This document shows, piece after piece, positions 8,223 through 17,291 of a stretch of 64,000 nucleotides of DNA; position 1 is the first letter of the stretch, and every line of letters begins with the position of its first letter. Both the position numbers and the translations under genes were made by a program. The notes under the pieces are model-generated. The model saw only the letters and a program-made list of their open reading frames with translations. It made no database searches and was not told the origin of the DNA. Location: assembly GCA_963742715.1 (NCBI GenBank), contig CAVUMR010000001.1:620001-684000 (forward strand). The letters are read 5' to 3'. Source of the stretch: CAVUMR01 sp963742715. GTDB lineage: Bacteria > Actinomycetota > Actinomycetes > Mycobacteriales > Micromonosporaceae.

Positions 8223-8379
8223 CGCCCGCTCCTCAACGTCCCGTACTGCCGGTAGCGAGGGTACGGGCCGGGTCGGGTGAGCATCCCGGCAGGTGGCGAC
8301 GGCAGGTCGCGGCACACCGGTGGGGCACGCGGGTGACACTGGGTCCAGCAAAACCGACCCGCACGGAGGAGGTTCACGG

Positions 8380-9222
8380 GTGGAGTTGCTGCACTCCGGC
8401 AAGGTCCGCGAGATCTACCTGGAGAAGCCCGGGGGTGACCTCATTCTGGTCGCGTCGGACCGGGTGTCGGTGTACGACGTGGTGCTGCCCACCCCGATCC
8501 CGGACAAGGGCAAGGTGCTCACCCGACTGTCGCTGTGGTGGTTCGACCAGCTCACCGACGTCGTGCCCAACCACGTGATCTCCGGGACCGACGTACCGGC
8601 CGAGTTCGCCGGTCGGGCGATCCGCTGCCAGCGCCTGGAGATGATCGACGTCGAGTGCATCGCCCGCGGGTACCTGGCCGGGCTGGGGCTGAAGGAGTAC
8701 CAGGCCACCGGCAGCGTGTCCGGGGTGCCGCTGCCGCCGGGGCTGGTCGAAGGCGACCGGCTCCCCGAGCCGATCTTCACGCCCACCACCAAGGCACCGC
8801 TCGGTGCGCACGACGAGTTCATCACGTTCGCCGACGTGGTCCGGCACGTCGGCGAGAAGACCGCCGTCGACCTGTGCCGACTGACCCTGGAGGTGTACCG
8901 GCGGGGAGCCGCGCTGGCCCGGCGCAACGGCATCGTCATCGCCGACACGAAGCTCGAGTTCGGCCGGGCCCCGGACGGTACGTTGACGCTCGGCGACGAG
9001 GTACTGACCCCGGACTCGTCCCGGTTCTGGCCGGCCGAGGAGTGGCGACCGGGCGGACCGCAGTACGCGTTCGACAAGCAGTTCGTGCGCGACTGGGCGG
9101 CTGGTACCGGCTGGGACAAGCAGCCGCCCGGGCCGGAGATACCGCCCGAGGTCGTCGAGGCGAGCCGGTCCCGCTATCTCGACGTGTACCAGCGGATCAC
9201 CGGCCAACGCTGGACGGACTGA
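8380..9222 (+). CDS. purC: Phosphoribosylaminoimidazole-succinocarboxamide synthase (SAICAR synthase)
   Basis: 280 residues, normal for the family. It converts CAIR plus aspartate and ATP to SAICAR in purine synthesis. Landmarks are LLHSGKVREIYLE at the N-terminus, LVASDRVSVYDVVLPTPIPDKGKVL, ECIARGYLAGLGLKEYQATG, the nucleotide/substrate region VIADTKLEFG and DSSRFWPAEEW. The GTG at 8380 is favoured because GGAGGAGG lies 7-14 bases upstream; the 29 codons before it have no ribosome site. Single gene, convergent with mqnE. Confidence 0.96.
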   Translation: MELLHSGKVREIYLEKPGGDLILVASDRVSVYDVVLPTPIPDKGKVLTRLSLWWFDQLTDVVPNHVISGTDVPAEFAGRAIRCQRLEMIDVECIARGYLAGLGLKEYQATGSVSGVPLPPGLVEGDRLPEPIFTPTTKAPLGAHDEFITFADVVRHVGEKTAVDLCRLTLEVYRRGAALARRNGIVIADTKLEFGRAPDGTLTLGDEVLTPDSSRFWPAEEWRPGGPQYAFDKQFVRDWAAGTGWDKQPPGPEIPPEVVEASRSRYLDVYQRITGQRWTD

Positions 9223-9254
9223 ACCCGGCCGCGGGCCCGGAAGCCGGCGAAGGG

Positions 9255-10424
9255 TCAGCTCCAGACGGCCTGCGGCTCGGCCCGGCGCTCGGCCAGTGAC
9301 GTCGGCGGGTCGTACTCCCGCACGGTCTCGTACCGGGTGTTCCGCTCGACCGGCTGGAAGCCGGCGTCCCAGATCAACTGGAGCAGGTCCTCGCGGTGCA
9401 TGGTGTTCGGGGTGCCGTACCCGTCCGCGTCGTGGGTGATCTTGTACTGGACCACCGAGCCGTCCAGGTCGTCCACGCCGAAGTTCAGCGACAGTTGCGC
9501 GACCGACAGCCCGTGCATGACCCAGAAGCACTTGATGTGCGGCACGTTGTCGAACAGCAGCCGGGACACCGCGAACGTCTTGAGCGAGTCGGCCGGGCTC
9601 GCCATGGTGGTACGCGCCTGCAGCCGGTTGCGTACCTTCCCGTCCGCCGAGTCGACGAAGTCGTGCTGGTACCGCAGCGGGATGAAGACCTGGAAGCCGC
9701 CGGTCTCGTCCTGCAGCTCGCGCAGCCGCAGTACGTGGTCGACCCGGTGTCGCGGTTCCTCGATATGCCCGTACAGCATCGTGCTCGGGGTTTTCAGGCC
9801 CTTGCTGTGCGCGAGCCGGTGGATGCGCGACCAGTCCTCCCAGTGGGTGGCGTGGTCGACGATGTGCTGGCGGACCTCCCAGTCGAAGATCTCGGCGCCG
9901 CCGCCGGTGAGCGACTCCAGCCCGGCGTCGATCAACTCGTCGAGGATCTCGTCCGCGGACAGGCCGGAGATCTTCTCGAACCAGTGGATCTCAGTGGCGG
10001 TGAACGCCTTGAGGTTCACGTTCGGGAGCGTCGCCTTCAGCTCGCGCAGCACCTTCGGGTAGTACTTCCACGGCAGCGTCGGGTGCAGGCCGTTGACGAT
10101 GTGCAGCTCGGTGAGCTGCTCGTCCTCCATCTGCTTGGCCAGCCGGACGGCCTCGGCGATGCGCATCGTGTACGCGTCGGACTCCCCCGGCTTGCGCTGG
10201 AACGAGCAGTACGCGCAGGACGCGGAGCAGACGTTGGTGAGGTTGAGGTGCCGGTTGACGTTGAACATCACCCGGCCGCCGTTGCGCTCGGTACGCGCGT
10301 GATGCGCCAGCCGGCCGAGCCAGGCCAGCTCGTCGCAGGCGTACAACGCCTCGCCGTCGGCCTGATCGAGCCGCTCCCCGGCGTACACCTTCGCCTCGAG
10401 CTCGCGCTTGCGCCCCGCGTCCAT
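9255..10424 (-). CDS. mqnE: Aminofutalosine synthase, radical SAM enzyme of menaquinone synthesis
   Basis: 389 residues. The radical SAM cluster motif is CSASCAYCSF (CX3CX2C) near residue 67. Other MqnE features are MFNVNRHLNLTNVC, ELHIVNGLHPTLPWKYY, FTATEIHW, DAGLESLTGGGAEIFDWEVR and STMLYGHIEEPRHRVDHV. MqnE couples a radical SAM adenosyl radical to the chorismate-derived MqnA product, giving aminofutalosine. Together with ubiX, ubiD and ubiA in this window it indicates the futalosine route to menaquinone. An AGGAGG-like GGAGG sits about 12 nt before the ATG. Confidence 0.95.
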   Translation of the reverse strand: MDAGRKRELEAKVYAGERLDQADGEALYACDELAWLGRLAHHARTERNGGRVMFNVNRHLNLTNVCSASCAYCSFQRKPGESDAYTMRIAEAVRLAKQMEDEQLTELHIVNGLHPTLPWKYYPKVLRELKATLPNVNLKAFTATEIHWFEKISGLSADEILDELIDAGLESLTGGGAEIFDWEVRQHIVDHATHWEDWSRIHRLAHSKGLKTPSTMLYGHIEEPRHRVDHVLRLRELQDETGGFQVFIPLRYQHDFVDSADGKVRNRLQARTTMASPADSLKTFAVSRLLFDNVPHIKCFWVMHGLSVAQLSLNFGVDDLDGSVVQYKITHDADGYGTPNTMHREDLLQLIWDAGFQPVERNTRYETVREYDPPTSLAERRAEPQAVWS

Positions 10425-10669
10425 CGCCGTCTACCTCCGCTCGGGGAGTCTCCGTACCCCTTCCGTCCGGCCCTGGGATTCCGGGTGGAGGCTCCGCAGC
10501 GAGCGTACGTCCCGCCGGATCCGGACCGGCCGGCCGCACATCCGGGGGTGACCGCCGCCGCACCGGGCCGCCCATCCGTCGCCGTCATCGCACCGAAGCA
10601 CCCTGTACCAGAGCCACGTTTGCGGGCCGCACGTCAGGCCCGGCGCTTTGTCCATTTCTGCCGGCAATT

Positions 10670-10699
10670 TTGCATGGCTTGCGTACTCAGAGTGATAGT
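10670..10699 (+). promoter_or_regulatory. Candidate promoter in the 450-bp gap before the NlpC/P60 gene
   Basis: The gap 10425-10874 holds no supported gene. At 10660-10725 it turns markedly AT-rich for this genome. A candidate -35 TTGCAT (10670-10675) and -10 GATAGT (10694-10699) are 18 bp apart. The leader from there to the ATG at 10875 would be about 170 nt, long enough for a structured element, but I recognise no known riboswitch motif in it. Confidence 0.4.
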
Positions 10700-10874
10700 T
10701 TGACTGTATTCGATGACATGCTGTCAGAAGGCCAACCGACGCTGGAACCGTTTGGTGAAGCCACGTACCGTGGTCGCTGAGTCAGGCTCGGATCCCCTCT
10801 TCGATCTCCTTGATCCAAGGCGCGTCGATCCGGCCGGTGGCAGTGTGACCGATGAGAGGCGGTGGGACGGCCGG

Positions 10875-12359
10875 ATGTCCGACTCGGCAACGGGAGCCGC
10901 ACGGAACGAGCGGCGGCCGGATCGCGTTCGTGGTCCGCTCCTCACCGCGGTCAGCCTCGCCGCGGCCACCTGCCTCGCTCTCGGCAGCCCCGCGTACGCC
11001 CACCAGGCCCCCGCGGTAGCGGTGGCGTCCGCGCCGGACCCGCGTCCGCAGCCCGGCGAAGGCGTCCCCGACCAGGGCTCCCGTCCGCCGTCCTCCGGAC
11101 TGCCGGCACCCGGCACCGGTACGCCCGGTGGCTCGTCGCCCGGCGGCGCCTCGATCCCCACCCTCGGCCCGCTGGCCACCCAGATCCTCAACGAGTCCCG
11201 CGCGGTCGAGGCGCTCGGCGAGCAGGTCAAGACCGCCGAGCAGGCCAAGAGCCAGGCCCACCAGCAGCTCGAGGCCACCGCCGACACGCTCCGGGAGGCG
11301 CAGCGTCAACTCGACGCGATCGCGTCCCAGACGGACAGCGCGGCCCGCGACGCGTACCAGGAAGCGGCCGCGGTGCCCAGCCCCCTGGACGACCTCCTCA
11401 AGCAGCTGAACGAGATGTCCAGCCTGGCCAGCCGCGGCCCCGACTCGCAGGCACAGCGACTGGCCACCGCGCGGGCCTACGAGGAGGCCCAGCAGCTCAC
11501 CGCCGCCGCCCAGCAGTCGTACGACGACGCGAGCACCGCCGAGCAGGCCGCGCGGCAGCGGTACGACGCGCTGCGGCGCCAGTTCGGCCAGCGCTCCGGC
11601 GCGCTCACCGCGCTGCGCGCCCGCAACGAGGCGGCGGTAGCCCAGCTCAACGCCGGCCGCGACGTGTACGAGGCGTCCCTCGGCAAGCGGTACCTCAAGG
11701 AGATCGGCAACGCGGTCAAGGGCTACAAGGCCGGTCCGCAGGCGCTGGCCGCGGTGAAGTACGCGCTGGCCCAACTCGGCAAGCCGTACGTGTGGGCAGC
11801 CGAGGGTCCGGACACCTACGACTGCTCCGGACTGGTCTGGGCGTCGTACCGGTCGAGCGGCATCACGCTCCCGCGGGTGGCCGACGACCAGTACCGCGGC
11901 ACTACCCCGGTCGCGTTGGACCACCTGCTCCCCGGCGACCTGATCTTCTTCGGCCCGATCCCGGGCAACTCGTACTCGATCCACCACGTCGGGATGTACC
12001 TCGGCAACGGCGAGATGATCCACGCGCCGAACCAGGGTGACGTGGTGCGGATCTCGCAGATCTGGTGGTCGGAGTTCTACGGCGCGACCCGGGTGGTGGA
12101 CCCGGTCAAGGTGGACCCGACCCCGCCGCCATCGCCCAGCCCGACGCCGACCCCGTCCCCGACCGGTTCGCCGACGCCGACGCCCACACCGACCGGCTCC
12201 GGCTCACCGACGCCGACCCCGACGGGTTCCGGCTCCGGCTCACCGACTCCCAGCCCGAACCCGACCACCTCGGGCTCCGGCTCGCCATCGCCATCGACCG
12301 GCACCTCGTTGTCGCCGAGCCCGAGCGCGTCCGCCTCGGCCGCCACGACCACCCCGTAA
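10875..12359 (+). CDS. Secreted NlpC/P60 peptidoglycan hydrolase with coiled coil
   Basis: About 494 residues. After the Arg-rich N-terminus comes a signal peptide (LLTAVSLAAATCLALGSPAYA), a Pro/Gly/Ser linker, a coiled coil of ~190 residues (Gln/Ala-rich, AEQAKSQAHQQLEATADTL...), then an NlpC/P60 domain with catalytic Cys in DTYDCSGLVWASY, His in IHHVGMYLGNGEMIHAPN and the LLPGDLIFFG strand. This family cuts within cell-wall stem peptides. The last ~80 residues are Pro-Thr-Ser repeats. I choose the ATG at 10875; an in-frame GTG 33 bases upstream and a longer frame to 10713 lack better ribosome sites. The next gene is an M23 peptidase, so the pair likely remodels the wall. Confidence 0.9.
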   Translation: MSDSATGAARNERRPDRVRGPLLTAVSLAAATCLALGSPAYAHQAPAVAVASAPDPRPQPGEGVPDQGSRPPSSGLPAPGTGTPGGSSPGGASIPTLGPLATQILNESRAVEALGEQVKTAEQAKSQAHQQLEATADTLREAQRQLDAIASQTDSAARDAYQEAAAVPSPLDDLLKQLNEMSSLASRGPDSQAQRLATARAYEEAQQLTAAAQQSYDDASTAEQAARQRYDALRRQFGQRSGALTALRARNEAAVAQLNAGRDVYEASLGKRYLKEIGNAVKGYKAGPQALAAVKYALAQLGKPYVWAAEGPDTYDCSGLVWASYRSSGITLPRVADDQYRGTTPVALDHLLPGDLIFFGPIPGNSYSIHHVGMYLGNGEMIHAPNQGDVVRISQIWWSEFYGATRVVDPVKVDPTPPPSPSPTPTPSPTGSPTPTPTPTGSGSPTPTPTGSGSGSPTPSPNPTTSGSGSPSPSTGTSLSPSPSASASAATTTP

Positions 12360-12507
12360 CCGCGCGCCCTGGACGGGCGACTGGAGCGGCGGTAAGTATG
12401 TGGTGACCGGTGCGGTTGGATTCCGGCAGTTCCGGGTACCGGTGGGTAGCCCGATGCCCATTCCGTGCGAGTCCGCGACCGGCGGCCGGCAAGGACGAAC
12501 AGTGCGT

Positions 12508-12543
12508 ATGGGTATGCATATGGGGATGCGTACGGGCATATGA
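12508..12543. repeat. 12-bp tandem repeat, three copies, before the M23 gene
   Basis: Units ATGGGTATGCAT, ATGGGGATGCGT and ACGGGCATATGA follow each other directly. The stretch is AT-rich against the surroundings and ends 39 bases before the ATG of the M23 peptidase gene, within the likely promoter/leader. Confidence 0.7.
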
Positions 12544-12582
12544 ATGGCGCGCCCGAGGGTGCCTGTCAGGCGGAGAGGCGAG

Positions 12583-13926
12583 ATGTCCCGACCGGGTCAA
12601 CGGCCGGCGCGACGCTGGTGGGCGGGCGTGGCGGTGGCCACGCTGATCGGTGCGGGGCTGGCGCTCGTACCGGGAAGCTCGACCTCCGCGGATCCGCTTC
12701 CACCGCTGCCTCTTCCGACGCTGCCGCCCCTGCCCCTGCCGTCCTTGCCGCCCCTGCCGCTGCCGTCGTTGCCGCCCCTGCCGCCGGTACTGCCCGGTCC
12801 GGTCGTACCGGCTCCGGCACCGCCGCCACCGGGCGGTGGAGGCCAGGCTCCGGGTGGCGGATCCTCCGGCGGTACGCAGGCGCCCCCGGCCACCCAGCCG
12901 GGTACCGGCGGTAGCGCCGCGTCGAGTGGCGGCTCCGCTTCGGGCGGCTCCGGCGGGCTCATCGACAACCCGGGTGCCGACCTGTACCCGAACCCGCCGT
13001 TCGACCCGGTCACCTCGGTGTACGCGGCGCGGCTGCAGGACCTGTACTCGGCCATGCACCTGGAGCGCACGCTGCGCAACCAGCTGGCGAACGTACAGAG
13101 CAGGATCGCCGGGTACGACAAGACGATCGCGCAGGGGAACCAGACCACCGCGCAGGCGCGGCAGGACACCGACGTCGCGGACGTGGTGCGCGGAGCGTAC
13201 GAGCGGCACGCCTCCGGCCTGGACCTGCTGGCGCCGTTCGGCATGCGGCCGGGTGCGGAATCCTGGCTCAGCTCGGTGGGGGTGGTGCGTTCTCCCGGAC
13301 TGAGCCGGGTGCGGGCAGCCGGTACCGCCAACGAGCGGCTCGCGGACGCCTCCGACACGGTCGCCCAGGCCACCGCCGAGCGAGCCGACCTCACCGCCAC
13401 CCTCGCCCAGTTGCGTCGCGGCCTGCGCGGCCAGCAGGCCCGGATCGCCGCGCTGCAGCGGGGCGTCACCGGCGACGTCCAGTCGGCCCTGGGCTTCGGG
13501 GTACCGTCGTCCGGCTCACCGGCGAACTTCGGCGGCACGCTGGGCTGGCCGATCACCGGCTCGATTACCAGCGGTTTCGGCAACCGGTACGACCCGTACT
13601 ACCACCGGTGGCAGCTGCACGCCGGTATCGACATCGCGGCGCCCACCGGCAGGCCGGTGTACCCGGCGGCTCCCGGTCGGGTCGTACAGGCCGGCCCGAA
13701 CGGCGGGTACGGCAACTACGTGTGCATCGAGCACGGCACGTTCCGGCAGCAGCGGATGACCACCTGCTACGGCCACCTGTCCCGGATCCTGGTCCGGCCC
13801 GGTCAGTCGCTGGCCCGTACCCAGCCGCTCGGGCTGGTCGGTGCCACCGGAGCGGCCACCGGCCCGCACCTGCACTTCGAGGTACGGCTCGGCGGCCGGC
13901 CGGTCGACCCGATGCTCTGGCTCTGA
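12583..13926 (+). CDS. Secreted M23 (LytM-type) metallopeptidase
   Basis: 447 residues. A signal peptide (WWAGVAVATLIGAGLALVPG) is followed by a strongly Pro/Leu-rich repeat PPLPLPSLPPLP, a Gly/Ser linker, a coiled coil of about 190 residues, then an M23 domain at the C-terminus. Zinc-binding residues are visible in HAGIDIAAPTG and in GPHLHFEVRLGG. M23 enzymes cleave peptidoglycan cross-bridges, or act as amidase activators when degenerate; here the H-x3-D and HxH sites look intact. GGAGAGG precedes the ATG at 12583. It is adjacent to an NlpC/P60 hydrolase in the same direction, but the 223-bp gap suggests its own promoter. Confidence 0.92.
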   Translation: MSRPGQRPARRWWAGVAVATLIGAGLALVPGSSTSADPLPPLPLPTLPPLPLPSLPPLPLPSLPPLPPVLPGPVVPAPAPPPPGGGGQAPGGGSSGGTQAPPATQPGTGGSAASSGGSASGGSGGLIDNPGADLYPNPPFDPVTSVYAARLQDLYSAMHLERTLRNQLANVQSRIAGYDKTIAQGNQTTAQARQDTDVADVVRGAYERHASGLDLLAPFGMRPGAESWLSSVGVVRSPGLSRVRAAGTANERLADASDTVAQATAERADLTATLAQLRRGLRGQQARIAALQRGVTGDVQSALGFGVPSSGSPANFGGTLGWPITGSITSGFGNRYDPYYHRWQLHAGIDIAAPTGRPVYPAAPGRVVQAGPNGGYGNYVCIEHGTFRQQRMTTCYGHLSRILVRPGQSLARTQPLGLVGATGAATGPHLHFEVRLGGRPVDPMLWL

Positions 13927-14124
13927 TCCCCCGTACGCCGTATCGCGCGCACGCCACCGGTCCGCACCAGCGCCGGGTCCGACATGTTGTCGTACCGATC
14001 GGTCAGACTCCGAGCGTGTGGGGGCGCGGGCGGTTAGGTTGATGTGCCGCTCGTGTCATACCCGCCGTGGCATGGGGTACGACCACGGCGGTGACGAGCG
14101 TTCGGTGATGTCGCGGGAGGGCCG

Positions 14125-15324
14125 ATGGACGACCGGACGTGCATGTCCTGTGGGGAACCGGTAAGACCGGGCCTGCTGACCTGCACCCGTTGCGGCGTGG
14201 TACTCGGTACGACGGGCCGCCCACCGGGCCGCCCCGCCGACCTGCCGCCGCCACCAGCAGTGCCGGCCAGCCCACCGCCGCCGCCTGTCGAGCTGTCGCC
14301 GCAGGTCAGTGCGCCGCCGCCGCTCAGCGCCCCACCGCCGCTCAACGCCCCGCCGCCGTTCAGCGCCCCGCCGCCGGTCAGCGCCGCGCCGCACGGCGAG
14401 GGAGCCGCCGGATCGGCAGCGGCGCTCGGACCGGTGAGTCCGGCCGGAGCCGGCGTCCACCACCCGCCGGCGGCCTACCGCGGGGTCGCCTCGGTACCGT
14501 CCGCGAGCCAACCACCGGCCCCGCCGGGACCGCTGCGCCCGCCCGAGCCGGAGCCGTGGCCGGCGCCCACGCCGCCGGAGCCAGAACCGGGCCCGCGCCC
14601 CGAACCGACACCGCCACCAACACCGACCCCGCCGAGTCCGGTCCCACCGACGCCGAACCCGGACCCGTGGCCTGGGCCGACGCCCGGGCCGTCCCCCGGC
14701 CCGGCGCCATCGCCGGTACCCGGGCCGCCGCCCACTCCGGGGCCGGTACCGCCGCCGGCCGGGATCCGCGCGGTCGGGCACGCGCACCCGCCGGCCGGCG
14801 CCGGCTACCCGGGCGGTACGGCACCGGCCACGGGTCCCCGCCCTGGCCGGCCACCCGCCGCGGCGTACCCCGTCAGTCCCGGTGGTGGGCAGTCCGCGCT
14901 GGGCTATCCGGCCGGCCCACCGGCCGCCGGACCGCAGCACCGGGCGCCTCGCGGCGAGCGCGCCGACGACCGGACCGGCCGGTACGGCGGGTCGGCCAGC
15001 CCGGTGACAGCCGGCCGGACCGCACCGGAGACGACGACGTACCGCGCCGGGCAGAACTTCGGACCGGGTACCAGTCAGGGCGCCCGGTGGCCGGGGGCGG
15101 ATCGGAGCGGCGGGTACGACCAGCCGGACCCGATGGAGGTCACCGGCTCGTTGACCGGTCACATCCTCGGGCCGCGCGGGGCGGTACTCGACGACGGGCC
15201 GCTGGAGGAAGCACGGAACCGATTAGCCGTGCTCGTACTCGGTGGCGCCGTACTCGTGCTGCTGATCGTCGGGATCGTGCTGGCCGTGGTGGGCGGCAAC
15301 GCCGTGGACGGCATGTTCAAGTAG
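14125..15324 (+). CDS. Zinc-ribbon protein with proline-rich region and C-terminal membrane anchor
   Basis: 399 residues. An N-terminal zinc ribbon (CMSCGEPVRPGLLTCTRCG) is followed by ~290 residues dominated by Pro, Ala and Gly, including APPPLSAPPPLNAPPPFSAP and EPEPGPRPEPTPPPTPTPP blocks. One C-terminal helix (LAVLVLGGAVLVLLIVGIVL, about residues 368-387) leaves only about 12 residues beyond, so it looks tail-anchored with the ribbon in the cytoplasm. GGGAGG precedes the ATG. I do not recognise a characterised homologue; a scaffold or regulatory role would be speculation. Confidence 0.75.
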   Translation: MDDRTCMSCGEPVRPGLLTCTRCGVVLGTTGRPPGRPADLPPPPAVPASPPPPPVELSPQVSAPPPLSAPPPLNAPPPFSAPPPVSAAPHGEGAAGSAAALGPVSPAGAGVHHPPAAYRGVASVPSASQPPAPPGPLRPPEPEPWPAPTPPEPEPGPRPEPTPPPTPTPPSPVPPTPNPDPWPGPTPGPSPGPAPSPVPGPPPTPGPVPPPAGIRAVGHAHPPAGAGYPGGTAPATGPRPGRPPAAAYPVSPGGGQSALGYPAGPPAAGPQHRAPRGERADDRTGRYGGSASPVTAGRTAPETTTYRAGQNFGPGTSQGARWPGADRSGGYDQPDPMEVTGSLTGHILGPRGAVLDDGPLEEARNRLAVLVLGGAVLVLLIVGIVLAVVGGNAVDGMFK

Positions 15325-15374
15325 CCGGACCGTCGGCCGGCCGCATGTCGGCGCCATACCGCGTGAGCAGAGGC

Positions 15375-16538
15375 TCAACTGGTGACTGGACCGCCTGGTC
15401 GCGCCTTGGCCATCCGGCGCACCGCGTCGGCCAGTACGTCCGGCGAGGTCGCGAAGTTGAGCCGGACGTGCCCGCGGCCGACCGCACCGAAGGTGGGCCC
15501 GGAGGACAGCGCCACCCGGCCACGGTCGAGAAAACCGGCGGCCGGGTCGTCGCCCAGCCCGAGTTGGCGGCAGTCGAGCCAGGCCAGGTACGTCGCGGCC
15601 GGCGGTACGTACCCCACCTCGGGCAACCCGTCGGACAGCAGTTCGCCGAGCAGCCGGCGGTTCTCGTCCAGCCCCGCGAGTAAGGCCGCGAGCCACGGTT
15701 CCCCTTCGGTGAACGCGACCTGGCTGGCCAGTACGCCGGGCAGGCCGGCACCGAGCGACACCTCGGCCGGTACCCGCCGGAGGTCCGGTACCGCGTCCTC
15801 GCCGGCAACCAGCAGCGCGGCTTTGAGTCCGGCGAGATTCCACGCCTTCGAGGCGGAGACCGCGACCAGGGATCGGGCCGACGCGCTCGTCGGCAACGAC
15901 TCGAACGGAACGTGCTCGCGGCCGGGGTACACCAGCGGCGCGTGGATCTCGTCCGCGACCACGCGCACGTCGTACCGCTCCGCGAGCTCGGCCACCGCCA
16001 GCAACTCGTCCCGCGAGTAGACCAGGCCGGTCGGGTTGTGCGGATTGCACAGCAGGTACGCCCGCGCGCCCGCCGCGAAGTCGCGCTCCAGCCGGTCCAG
16101 GTCCACCCGGTACCCGTCCACAGTGGACAGCAGTGGGCTCTCCACGATCCGCCGGCCGAGCAGACCGAGGTGGGTGAAGAACGGCGGGTACGCGGGCACG
16201 TTCATCACGATCGGGTCGCCCGGCGCGGTGACCACGTGCAGCGCCTCACTGATGCCGCGCATCACGTCCGGTACCAGCAACATCCGGGCCGGATCGGGGT
16301 TCCAGCGGTACCGCCGGGCGGCGAATGCCGCGAAGATCTCCGGCAGCGGACCTGGGGTCGCGTAGCCGGTGTCGCCGCGCTCGACCGCGGCGAGCAGAGC
16401 CGACCGGATCGGCGGAGCGAGCGGGGTGTCCATTTCGGCGACCCAGACCGGCAGCACGTCCGGGTCGTACTGCCGCCACTTCACGCTCTGCCGGGTGCGA
16501 AGTTCGTCCAGGTCGTACGCCAGCAGCGGGTTGTCCAT
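15375..16538 (-). CDS. PatB/MalY-type PLP-dependent C-S lyase or aminotransferase
   Basis: 387 residues of fold-type I aminotransferase. Features include KWRQYDPDVLPVWVAEMD at the N-terminus, the cofactor-binding LLCNPHNPTGLVYS, VVADEIHAPLVY with the pyridine-nitrogen Asp, SASKAWNLAGLKAAL with the Schiff-base lysine, and HVRLNFATS with the carboxylate-binding Arg. Homologues cleave cystathionine-like C-S bonds, or in MalY act as regulators. Substrate here is not evident. The ATG at 16538 is used; the much longer open frame upstream runs antisense to the next gene. Confidence 0.88.
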   Translation of the reverse strand: MDNPLLAYDLDELRTRQSVKWRQYDPDVLPVWVAEMDTPLAPPIRSALLAAVERGDTGYATPGPLPEIFAAFAARRYRWNPDPARMLLVPDVMRGISEALHVVTAPGDPIVMNVPAYPPFFTHLGLLGRRIVESPLLSTVDGYRVDLDRLERDFAAGARAYLLCNPHNPTGLVYSRDELLAVAELAERYDVRVVADEIHAPLVYPGREHVPFESLPTSASARSLVAVSASKAWNLAGLKAALLVAGEDAVPDLRRVPAEVSLGAGLPGVLASQVAFTEGEPWLAALLAGLDENRRLLGELLSDGLPEVGYVPPAATYLAWLDCRQLGLGDDPAAGFLDRGRVALSSGPTFGAVGRGHVRLNFATSPDVLADAVRRMAKARPGGPVTS

Positions 16539-16640
16539 AGGCCCATCTTCACCCCGCCACCCGGATGCCGCCGGACAGCAGGGGCCGCGCCAGCCGCCGG
16601 ATGGCGATCGACACGGCGCTGAGCGCCGTAGCCTCACCGC

Positions 16641-17291
16641 ATGGGTCCCCTGCCGCGCGAACTGTTCTGGTCCCGGCGTGACCTCGCCGGCTGCGAGCAC
16701 GTCCTGCTGGACGACCGGCACGGGCTGCTGGCGCACGGCACCGCGCAGGCGGTCGATCCGGTCCCGTACACCTGCCGCTACCAGCTGGTCACGGACGAGC
16801 AGTGGGCCACCCGCCTGGTCGAGGTGGAGGCCGAGGGGGCGGGTTGGCGCCGGCACCTGCGGCTGGAACGGGCCGGCGGGCGGTGGCGGGTCACCGCGAC
16901 CGAGCAGGGCCGGCTGGACGGCGCACCGCCGGGCACCGAGGACTCCGCCGCGCTGGCCGAGGCGCTCGACGTGGATCTGGGCGGCTCCCCGTTGACCAAC
17001 ACGCTGCCGCTGCGCCGGCTGGGCCTGGTCCGCCCCGGCGGCGGGCCAGCCACGGAACGCTCCGGAAACAGCCCGGCCGAAGACCGCCACGGGGACAGCC
17101 GCACCGAGCACCGGATTGTCGCGGCCTGGGTGCTGCTGCCGACGCTCGAGGTGGTGGCCAGCGAGCAGGCGTACACGATGCTCGGCGAAGGCCGCGTCCG
17201 GTACGCCTCGGGCACGTTCAGCGCGGACCTGGAACTGGACACCGACGGGTACGTCCGGCGATACCCCGGACTGGCCGAGCGGGTCGGTTAG
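16641..17291 (+). CDS. Putative glycolipid-binding domain protein (PF06475-like)
   Basis: 216 residues, all soluble, no signal peptide. LFWSRRDLAGCEHVLLDDRHGLLAHGTA, PYTCRYQLVTDEQWATRLVEVEAEG, RLERAGGRWRV and DLGGSPLTNTLPLRRLGL match the pattern of the putative glycolipid-binding family (formerly DUF1089), whose name rests on structural similarity rather than shown function. A ~20-residue hydrophilic insertion (about residues 136-156) separates the two halves. Its stop overlaps the convergent SDR gene by four bases. Confidence 0.78.
   Translation: MGPLPRELFWSRRDLAGCEHVLLDDRHGLLAHGTAQAVDPVPYTCRYQLVTDEQWATRLVEVEAEGAGWRRHLRLERAGGRWRVTATEQGRLDGAPPGTEDSAALAEALDVDLGGSPLTNTLPLRRLGLVRPGGGPATERSGNSPAEDRHGDSRTEHRIVAAWVLLPTLEVVASEQAYTMLGEGRVRYASGTFSADLELDTDGYVRRYPGLAERVG

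Noticed and set aside
10700..10874. c-di-AMP (ydaO-type) riboswitch before the NlpC/P60 gene
   Set aside because: The conserved core segments of that family could not be found on the plus strand.
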